DNA from: Rebecca billardiae RCC1528
Taxonomy: Eukaryota > Haptophyta
Assembly: GCA_965240325.2 (NCBI GenBank)
Contig: OZ251234.1
Coordinates: forward strand, 124,001 to 188,000
Direction of reading: 5' to 3'
DNA: 64,000 nt
Below are positions 57,574 to 64,000 of the stretch, one piece after another. The position numbers were made by a program, and so were the translations under genes. The number at the start of each line of letters is the position of its first letter. Position 1 is the stretch's first letter. The notes below the pieces were generated by a model. That model had not been told where the DNA came from. It did not search any database and saw only the letters and a program-made list of their open reading frames with translations.

Positions 57574-59565
57574 TTATGCTGACGACGATGCAGATGATCC
57601 GATGACGACCTCATCGGTGGGGCGCTCGGATGGCGATGCCGGCACGACGGTGGCGACGCTTTTGCCGCTTGCCGCGTACAATGATGATGGCCGCTTCCGG
57701 TCGCGCTGCAAGGCCTGGTCGTGCGTAGGTTGCGTCTGCGCCGGCGTGGCAGGGGGTGTCGACGCTGCTGTAGCACCCGCAGCGGTCGCCTGCGATGCAA
57801 CGACGTCAGCACGGGTGTCGCTCTCCTGGCCGGCTCGCTCGGCGCCCGCCTCGCTGGGGGAGGGCTGCGGATCCGAGCCGCTCCCGCCGCGGCTGCTCTG
57901 CGCTTGGCGCCCGGGGCCCGTGCCCCGCAAGCCCAGGGCCAGGCGGGCACCGCCTGGCCCTTGGCGGATCGCCGACTCCCACTGCGGCAGCCGTGCGTGG
58001 CTCGACTGCTGCAGGTGAGCATCCACCGTGACTTGCGCGCCGGGGAACAGGCCGACTTCCTCGAGGCTGTCGCGGATGAGCTGGCTCAGCACGAGCTGCA
58101 CGCGCCGCAGCGGCCCGGCGGGCACCTTGCGCAGCCCGATCGGCCGGAACGAGCCCACCTGGCGCGCGCACGGCCGCGGCGGCGGCGGCGGTGGCGGCAG
58201 CGGTGGCGTCAGCGGCGCGGCGGGCGGTGGGCGTGCGCGCGCCACGGCGCGGCACGCGCGCACGCGGGCGAGGCGCGCGGGGCGCCGACGCGCGCGCACG
58301 TTGACGTAGGACAGGGCGACGCGCGCGTGGAAGTAGGGCGGGATCGCGAGCACAAACGCCAGGGGCGAGAAGTAGGCGAACGTGATGCCGAAGGCGAGGA
58401 GGACGGCGGCGAGATTCCAGCGCATGTGCAGCCGCAAGCGCCGCGAGAGGCGCAGCACGAGCTGCAGGGGGAGCTGGCGCGTGGCGCGGCGCACGCGCTT
58501 CTCGGCGAGCGCGCAGAGCACGAGCAGCACCAGCGGCACGATGGTGCTCGCGAACAAGATGGCGGCGGTGAGCACGCCGAAGCGCAAGTTGACGAGCGTG
58601 CTGAGGCCGGGGGCGACCGCGAGCAGCAGGGAGATGGCCGTGGCCGCGAGCACCACCGGCGCGCGGCTGCAGTCGGCGGCGCTGACGACGACGGAGGCGA
58701 TACCCGAGAAGCCCGCCGCCGTCGAGAAGTAGTGCAGGAAGAGCGCCGTCGAGATCGTCGAGAGCGCCAGCCACAGCAGGTACACCTGGTAGTTGGCCGC
58801 GGTGGGCAGCAGCCCCGACGCTGCGGGCGTGGGGCAGATCGCCATCACAAAGGCGAGGAGGTTGGTGAGCACCTCGAGCGCGTGGATGACGTGGATGGCG
58901 GAGTGGAGGCTGAAGCCACCGTCGTCGCGCACGAACGCCCACAGCCGGCACGCCGCGAGCTCCACGACCAGCAGCGCGTGCAGCCCGAGCGCCGCCTGCC
59001 ACACGAAGAAGAGCGGAGACGTGCGGTACGGCTGCCACGGGTCGGCGGAGGGCTCGAGCGAGACGCGCACGGCGGCGCCTGCGACGAGCGCGCGGATGAC
59101 GGGCTCGAACGGCTTCGCCTCGATCTCCACCGACGGCGGACGCGCGAGCGCGCGCGAGTCGCCCGGGCTGTGGTCGTGGCGCTTGAGCCCAGGCACCACG
59201 TTCAAATACGACATCTGCCACGCGGCCCAGCCGGCGGCTCCGAGCTGCCCAGCGGCGCGCGCGTACTGCTCGCGTGAGCAGTACATATAGCTCACACCCT
59301 CAGACACCATGAACGCGCCTCGCAGCCGCGCGGGCTCGTCGCCGACGTATCGTGGCGGGCACGGCTTCGTGTCCCACTCATCCGCACGCACATACACAAG
59401 CGGCGCGTCGGCGAGGGCAAAGCGGTCGGGCGAGAAGGCGAACGGCACTGCCAAGACCGACACGCCCACTAGCTCGGGCGGGCCAGATGTCACGACGAGC
59501 TGCGCACGTGCTCCCACGAGCGCGCACGCCGCCACGCAGACAGAGAGGAGCTCGCGGGGGCACAT
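57574..59565 (-). CDS. Multi-pass membrane protein with signal peptide and ectodomain
   Basis: Not assigned to a family. Reading minus: exons 59565-58300 and 58158-57574, phase 0, GT-AG, 616 aa; Met 59652 is an alternative start. A signal peptide (CPRELLSVCVAACALVGARA) precedes a ~170-residue luminal region with paired Cys (TKPCPPRY, YMYCSRE). Roughly seven hydrophobic helices follow, e.g. SPLFFVWQAALGLHALLVVE, EVLTNLLAFVMAICPTPAAS, YLLWLALSTISTALFLHYFS, VVLAATAISLLLAVAPGLST, AAILFASTIVPLVLLVLCAL and AAVLLAFGITFAYFSPLAFV. The C-terminal tail is ~200 residues, Ser/Pro/Thr-rich and cytosolic by prediction. The layout recalls 7TM proteins with lumenal N-domains, such as GOST/TMEM87 or intimal-thickness-receptor types, but no signature confirms this. 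Confidence 0.8.
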   Translation of the reverse strand: MCPRELLSVCVAACALVGARAQLVVTSGPPELVGVSVLAVPFAFSPDRFALADAPLVYVRADEWDTKPCPPRYVGDEPARLRGAFMVSEGVSYMYCSREQYARAAGQLGAAGWAAWQMSYLNVVPGLKRHDHSPGDSRALARPPSVEIEAKPFEPVIRALVAGAAVRVSLEPSADPWQPYRTSPLFFVWQAALGLHALLVVELAACRLWAFVRDDGGFSLHSAIHVIHALEVLTNLLAFVMAICPTPAASGLLPTAANYQVYLLWLALSTISTALFLHYFSTAAGFSGIASVVVSAADCSRAPVVLAATAISLLLAVAPGLSTLVNLRFGVLTAAILFASTIVPLVLLVLCALAEKRVRRATRQLPLQLVLRLSRRLRLHMRWNLAAVLLAFGITFAYFSPLAFVLAIPPYFHARVALSYVNVRARRRPARLARVRACRAVARARPPPAAPLTPPLPPPPPPPRPCARQVGSFRPIGLRKVPAGPLRRVQLVLSQLIRDSLEEVGLFPGAQVTVDAHLQQSSHARLPQWESAIRQGPGGARLALGLRGTGPGRQAQSSRGGSGSDPQPSPSEAGAERAGQESDTRADVVASQATAAGATAASTPPATPAQTQPTHDQALQRDRKRPSSLYAASGKSVATVVPASPSERPTDEVVIGSSASSSA

Positions 59566-60860
59566 CTTGATGATCGGTTGACGCAGCCCACCCGCCGTGG
59601 GTCGCTCGTCGTCACGCACGTACCATACCGGCCTTGACGCACGCATCCGCACGGTTCGCGCGTGGCTTCTATATTCATTTCGCTCTCATCGGCCACATAT
59701 TCACTCTCTTTCACCCGATTCTCGATGATGAATACGGAGGGGTTTGGGATGATTGGGGATTTGGGCGTCATATACTTTCAATGAACCTCGTGGACTCGTG
59801 GACTACACTGGACTCGTGGTTTAACCAGAAAATCTATGGAACAACATATTGGCGGTTCATCAAATTCTATGATTTAATATGGGTTGGCGCTGCGCGTCAA
59901 CTTGGGCTGGAAACCTGTTTCTGAAACGCATGATGGCACGCCGGGCCGGTAGCTCGAGCTCGGAATTCCGACGCTGCCAACGGCGCCACAGGGGCGCAGC
60001 GGCGGGGCTGACGACGCGCGCGCGTGTGCACGTCTGACCACGGAGTGCGCGCTGCAATAACTGGCCCGTCCGCAGCACCACGCCCCGCGCTGTGAGTGAG
60101 AGTGTGGCCCGCGCCCAAGCGAGAACGCGGGCCGGGCGGCACTCCGCCGACCTCGCCGTCCGCCGACCAGCCCGCAGCCGCCTGCTGCAGCTCGTGGAAC
60201 ACGCAGTCGCGCGCTCGCGCGTGGAGGGCGGACCTGCGCGTATGCGCCCGCCGGGCTTGCCGCTTCATCCGCTGGCACCGCAGTGCAGGTCGAGCCGTCC
60301 GCCGCCCACCGAGCCGGCGCCACGCCTCGCGCTCGTGCTCGAGCTGAGGCGGCGCGTGTCGCCGGAGCCGGCGGGTTCGCGCGCGTGCGCGTGGTGGGCA
60401 GCCTCGCGCGTGCGCCCGCCGCGCGCCCCGCGTCGCTCGCTTGGCGCCGCACGCGAGCCGCTCGTCGCGCGACCGAACGAGACGTCAATCAAGGGCGACC
60501 CTTGGAATGGCGTGGGCTCTCCGCCTGTCGTCCTTCACGGGCCGTCGTCCGACGCGAGGCCGCTCGAGGTTGCTCCGATGCACATAGTCCAATGCAAGAT
60601 GATACCCGCGTGCCGCTATCAGCGCGCCCTTTCGCTCGTGAAATGTCTAGCGAGAATGTGACGGTTCGTGCGAATGTGAAGTGTGAACTCGCGACACGAC
60701 GAATAATGGGCCGATGCGATTCGCGCGAATGTGAGTACGCAAAGCGCCGAACGACGAGCGGTTCTTGACCGAACGACGAGCGGTTTTTGTCCTATCGAAC
60801 GCGTAAGTGGGTACGCGAATTGCGCTTATGTGACCGACAGACGACAGATCTGTGGCCGTG
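59566..60860. other. Intergenic region upstream of the membrane protein gene
   Basis: 1.3 kb between the start of the membrane protein gene and the 3' end of the NTPDase gene. 59660-59900 is a lower-GC block. Near 60600-60830 the motifs CGCGAATGTGA and CGAACGACGAGCGGTT recur in short direct repeats. No supported gene. Confidence 0.5.
60741..60787. repeat. Short direct repeat GAACGACGAGCGGTT
   Basis: The same 15-nt string occurs twice, near 60749 and 60771, within a locally repetitive stretch. Significance unknown. Confidence 0.7.
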
Positions 60861-62597
60861 TCACACAGCCCCCGTGCCGGCAAGGATGGCCTCGCGCAGC
60901 TCGCGCAGCCGCGCCGCCTCGCGCCCGTCCCCGGCGCCGAGTGGCAGTGTGACGGCGCAGTGGAACGCACCGCCTCGATTGCTCGCGCTGAACCGGGAGC
61001 GACGGCCGGCCGCGGCGGCGGCTGCGGAGGGTGCGCGCGGCGCATCCGGCGGCGCGCGCGTTGCGCCCGCCCCGGACGCCAGACTGAGCGCGAGCGCGAG
61101 CAAGAGGGCAAAGGCGCCCACCGCGCCCACCACCGCGCGCCCGCCGCCGCGTGGGCCGTGCGCGCCGCGCACTGCGGCACTGCGCCCGGCTGTGCCCGGG
61201 CGCGGCGGCTCCCAGCTCGACGCGAGGCGCGCGTGCGCGCCGTCGGGCGCGGCGGCGAGCGAGTCGCGCTCGGCGATGCGCACCATCGCGCCGAGGGGCC
61301 ACGCCATCTCGAAGCCGTGCACGCGGCTCACGGCGACGAGCACGCCCACCTCGCCCTCCGCCGCGCCGCGCGCCCCGCTGCCGCCCACCGCCCCGCCGCC
61401 CGCCGCGTCGGCCGCCGCGTCGGCGCGCTCGAGCCCCGGCGCGCCCGGCGGCGGCGGCCCGTCTGGGAAGCCGTACCCCGTGCGCAGCAGGGCGACGGTG
61501 TACGCGCCGAGGAAGCACGGGTGGATCTCGCGCGCGAGCGCGGGGCGCAGGTACGCCAGCTCGGCCGCGGGCCGCGCGCACGCCGCCCGCGCCAGCCGCT
61601 CGATCTCGCCGAGCGTCACGCGCTCTCGGCCGGGCAGCTCGGTGCAGTTGCGCAGCGCGGCGACGCCAAGCGCAAAGTTGTCGAGCAGGTAGACAGGCCA
61701 CTGCGCGGGGGCGGGGAGCGCCGGCGCGGGGCGAGCGCCCGCGCGCCGCTCGGCCTCGGCGAGCCCGCGCACCAGCTCGGCGAGCAGGCCGAGGCACGCG
61801 TCGTAATCGCCCGCGCCCGCGATCGGCGTGCCGTCGGCTGCGAGCGCCGTGCGTCCGCGCTCGACGCACGCGCCGATGCGGTGGGCGAGGGGCGCGCGCA
61901 GCGTTCGGGCGTACGCCTCGTTCATGCCGAGGCCGAGCAGCGACGCGCCGATCACCGCCGGGCCGTTGCGCAGCGATGCGTACGCCGCCCGGCCGTCGTC
62001 GGACGCCTCCGGCGTCGCTGCGAACGCGAGCTGCGTCGACGCGCCGCCGAGGTCGGCGACTGCGACGGAGCGGCCGTCGCGCGTGGCGGCGGCGGCGCCG
62101 AGTGCGACGTTGACGGCGATCCAGTCGTACAGCGCCTCCTCCTCCCCGGGGATCACGCGCACGTCCGCGACGCGCAGCGGCGACGCGTCGAGCTGCGCGC
62201 GCACCGCGCGCAGCACCGCGGCGCGCAACGGCTCGTCCAGTAGACGCATGCCGCCCGTGGCGAGGAAGTGCGCGCGCACGGCGTCGGGCTCGTCGACGTG
62301 CGCGCAGGCGAACGAGATGAGCGGGGCGAGCGACGCGGCGGCCGCGGCGGCGCCGCTCGCCAGCGCGTGGCCGGACACGCCCGGCACCACGTCGCGCGTC
62401 GCGACCTCGCGGATCGTGCGCACCGGGTCGGCGCGCGCCCAGCGGAAGACGTGCACGCGCGAGCCGCTCGAGCCCGCGTCGATGATGACGCCGGAGCGCC
62501 AATCGTCCACGTCGGCGGACGCGCCGGCGGGCGCGGAGGTCACGCCGGAGGCGCCAGCGAGGGCCGCGAGCGCGGCGAGCGCAGCGCGGCGAGCCAT
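60861..62597 (-). CDS. GDA1/CD39-family nucleoside triphosphate diphosphohydrolase (apyrase)
   Basis: Hydrolyses extracellular or luminal nucleoside tri/diphosphates. Single exon, 578 aa. A signal peptide (MARRAALAALAALAGASGVT) is followed by apyrase conserved regions: ACR1 IIDAGSSGSRVHVFRW (residues 38-53), ACR2 FLATGGMRLL (111-120), ACR3 IPGEEEALYDWI (149-160) with the catalytic Glu, and ACR4 VADLGGASTQLAF (180-192). Later blocks are QWPVYLLDNFALGVAALRNC and IHPCFLGAYTVALLRTGYGF, then VHGFEMAWPLGAM. Near residue 500 is a hydrophobic helix (AVVGAVGAFALLLALALSLA), giving a C-terminal membrane anchor with a short Arg/Ala-rich tail. Golgi or cell-surface location is inferred. Confidence 0.94.
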   Translation of the reverse strand: MARRAALAALAALAGASGVTSAPAGASADVDDWRSGVIIDAGSSGSRVHVFRWARADPVRTIREVATRDVVPGVSGHALASGAAAAAASLAPLISFACAHVDEPDAVRAHFLATGGMRLLDEPLRAAVLRAVRAQLDASPLRVADVRVIPGEEEALYDWIAVNVALGAAAATRDGRSVAVADLGGASTQLAFAATPEASDDGRAAYASLRNGPAVIGASLLGLGMNEAYARTLRAPLAHRIGACVERGRTALAADGTPIAGAGDYDACLGLLAELVRGLAEAERRAGARPAPALPAPAQWPVYLLDNFALGVAALRNCTELPGRERVTLGEIERLARAACARPAAELAYLRPALAREIHPCFLGAYTVALLRTGYGFPDGPPPPGAPGLERADAAADAAGGGAVGGSGARGAAEGEVGVLVAVSRVHGFEMAWPLGAMVRIAERDSLAAAPDGAHARLASSWEPPRPGTAGRSAAVRGAHGPRGGGRAVVGAVGAFALLLALALSLASGAGATRAPPDAPRAPSAAAAAAGRRSRFSASNRGGAFHCAVTLPLGAGDGREAARLRELREAILAGTGAV

Positions 62598-63022
62598 GCA
62601 GGAGACGCGGTCCCAGCCGACGACGCGCCGCGCCCAAGCTGCGCGCCAGCGCTGCCTCTCGGCCGCCCAGGCCAGAGCGGCTGGAATTTATTCGACGCGC
62701 GAAAATCTGCCACAGAGCCACAGAGGCTCCCGAGCAGACAGATGCGCCTGCAAACTGAAACTAGCGTGGTGTCAGAGCGCGCTCTCGAGCGCGTGCCTCC
62801 GAGCGCGGGGCGGCCGCTTGCTGCAATGGCCGCCTCGATGAGGTGCGGCAACGCGCCCCTCACCTGCCTGCGCCGGTCTGTTTTGTGGCGGTGTCTTTGT
62901 GCAGTGTTGGATGGCGTCAATCACGCCTTAACCAAGTGTGCACGTTAAAACATAGTAAACTGTAGCACTACTAGCAGTGAGGAACAGTGAGCACGGTCCG
63001 AATGGCGCGCGAAGCATCGGCC
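62598..63022. other. Intergenic region between NTPDase and NAA60-like genes
   Basis: 425 bp; both genes are on the minus strand. It contains the NTPDase promoter and the acetyltransferase 3' flank. Nothing specific recognised. Confidence 0.45.
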
Positions 63023-63964
63023 CTAGTAGTATGCAGGCGCGGGGACGCGCTCGCTAGCGGCGTAGCCTTCGCCAGCCGAGTCTGCGTCACCGGGCCAAGT
63101 CAAGATCTTTGCGCGCTGCTGCGCGCGCCGCCAGCGCGCGCGTGGCCGCGCGCCGCCGCATGGCGGGCACGGCGCTGCGGCGCACGAGGCCCTGCGGCGG
63201 CCGGCGGCGTCGCCGCCTCGGAGCGGCGCGGCGTCGGCGACGAGCGCGCTAGCGGTGCGCAGCGAGCCGATCAGCGCCGCGCCGAGCGGTGGCGCGCCAC
63301 GCGCGCCAAAGTAGCGCGCGTACACGTGCGCGTCCGCGTCCTCCGCCGCGCGCCGCGGGGGCGCGAGGGCGTGCGCAGCCACGCCGCCCGGTGGCGTCGG
63401 TGGCGCGACGAAGGACGAGCCGGCGTAGTACGCGCGCAGCGTGCGCACGCGCACGAAGCGCGCGCGCTCGTACATGCGCACCGCGGGCACGTTGCCGCGC
63501 AGCACGTGCAGGTACACGCACGCGCACTGCGCGAGCGCGTGCGCCTGCGCGACGCAGTGCTGCAGCAGCGCGCCGCCCAGCCCGCGCCCGCGCGCGCGCG
63601 GATGCACGCCGAGCGTGAGGATGTAGAGCACGCGCTGGTCGGCGGCGGGTGCGAGCGGGGCGAGGCGTGTGAAGAGCCGGCCGTCCTGCCGCACCGCGTG
63701 CCGCACGTCGCCCACCTCCCACACGGCGATGCCGACCAGCACCTCGGCCACGCCGCCCGGCGTCCCTAGGCCGCCCTGCGCGTACGCGCCGATCGCGCTG
63801 TAGCCGCCGGCGGCGAGGCGCTGGTAGAAGGCGTCGTCAAAGGCGATCGGGAAGATCGCCTCGTGCAGCGCGCGCAGCACCGCCTCGGGCTCGCCCAGGC
63901 ACGGCCGCAGCGCGACCGACTCGAGGAGGCCGTCGTCCTCGCTGTCGTCCGCGGCGGCCTCCAT
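63023..63964 (-). CDS. GNAT N-acetyltransferase, NAA60 (NatF)-like
   Basis: 313-aa single-exon protein. Residues ~17-180 match the Golgi N-terminal acetyltransferase NAA60: LRPCLGEPEAVLRALHEAIF, PIAFDDAFY (substrate-pocket segment), then LYILTLGVHPRARGRGLGGA with the acetyl-CoA pyrophosphate loop R-G-R-G-L-G (~126-131). CVYLHVLRGNVPAVRMYERA is the YLHVL...N--A---YE block, and FVRVRTLRAYYA is the family's conserved -YY end. NAA60 acetylates N-termini of transmembrane proteins at the Golgi face. The C-terminal ~110 residues are Ala/Arg/Pro-rich and unrelated. No membrane-anchoring helix is obvious. The start is 36 bp from the window edge. Confidence 0.87.
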   Translation of the reverse strand: MEAAADDSEDDGLLESVALRPCLGEPEAVLRALHEAIFPIAFDDAFYQRLAAGGYSAIGAYAQGGLGTPGGVAEVLVGIAVWEVGDVRHAVRQDGRLFTRLAPLAPAADQRVLYILTLGVHPRARGRGLGGALLQHCVAQAHALAQCACVYLHVLRGNVPAVRMYERARFVRVRTLRAYYAGSSFVAPPTPPGGVAAHALAPPRRAAEDADAHVYARYFGARGAPPLGAALIGSLRTASALVADAAPLRGGDAAGRRRASCAAAPCPPCGGARPRARWRRAQQRAKILTWPGDADSAGEGYAASERVPAPAYY

Positions 63965-64000
63965 CGTGCAACGGCGGCAGGCAAAATGATGAAATTGGCT

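Noticed and set aside
1-64000. tRNA, rRNA, snRNA or CRISPR array
   Set aside because: No cloverleaf with recognisable A/B boxes, no rRNA-like conserved blocks and no regularly spaced repeats with unique spacers were seen by eye. A covariance-model scan would be needed to exclude a tRNA.

Overview
This window is nuclear DNA of a GC-rich, gene-dense eukaryotic microalga. A haptophyte (Emiliania/Prymnesium/Chrysochromulina type) fits best, but this is inferred from style and not proven. The evidence is short GC-rich introns with GTGCGC-like donors and GCGCAG acceptors, some apparent GC donors, clearly eukaryotic families (eS17, UMP1/POMP, VPS18, XRCC2, V-ATPase subunit c, TIPIN-like, R2R3-MYB, SPX), one protein with a plastid-type bipartite leader, and AT-rich simple repeats confined to intergenic DNA. 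I recognise about 25 genes, 12 of them on the plus strand. Most are housekeeping genes, and they do not form one pathway.

Layout. 0.3-8.5 kb: eS17, an unknown repeat protein, an HMG-box-like protein and a USP-type deubiquitinase. 9.8-15.8 kb: a five-exon unknown giant and a small plastid-leader protein. 17.4-22.1 kb: a methyltransferase fused to a phytanoyl-CoA-dioxygenase-like domain, head-to-head with V-ATPase subunit c. 24.1-29.3 kb: a FadE-type acyl-CoA dehydrogenase and a secretory SelO pseudokinase. 29.8-41.6 kb is the accessory zone. It holds two near-identical MYB genes flanking an intact young non-autonomous LTR retrotransposon (315-bp LTRs, 5-bp target duplication, gag-like ORF only), plus two long inverted repeats and two short perfect palindromic elements. 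41.7-48.2 kb: TIPIN-like, POMP, DnaJ, XRCC2 and rhodanese genes. 48.8-64 kb: VPS18, a short-chain dehydrogenase, an SPX protein, an IQ/RING protein, a multi-pass membrane protein, an NTPDase and a NAA60-like acetyltransferase.

A recurring theme is head-to-head pairing. Seven divergent gene pairs are separated by about 35 to 400 bp and probably share bidirectional promoters. Exon coordinates were worked out by eye from reading-frame continuity, splice dinucleotides and family alignment. Every junction given is checked for phase, but none is confirmed by transcripts.
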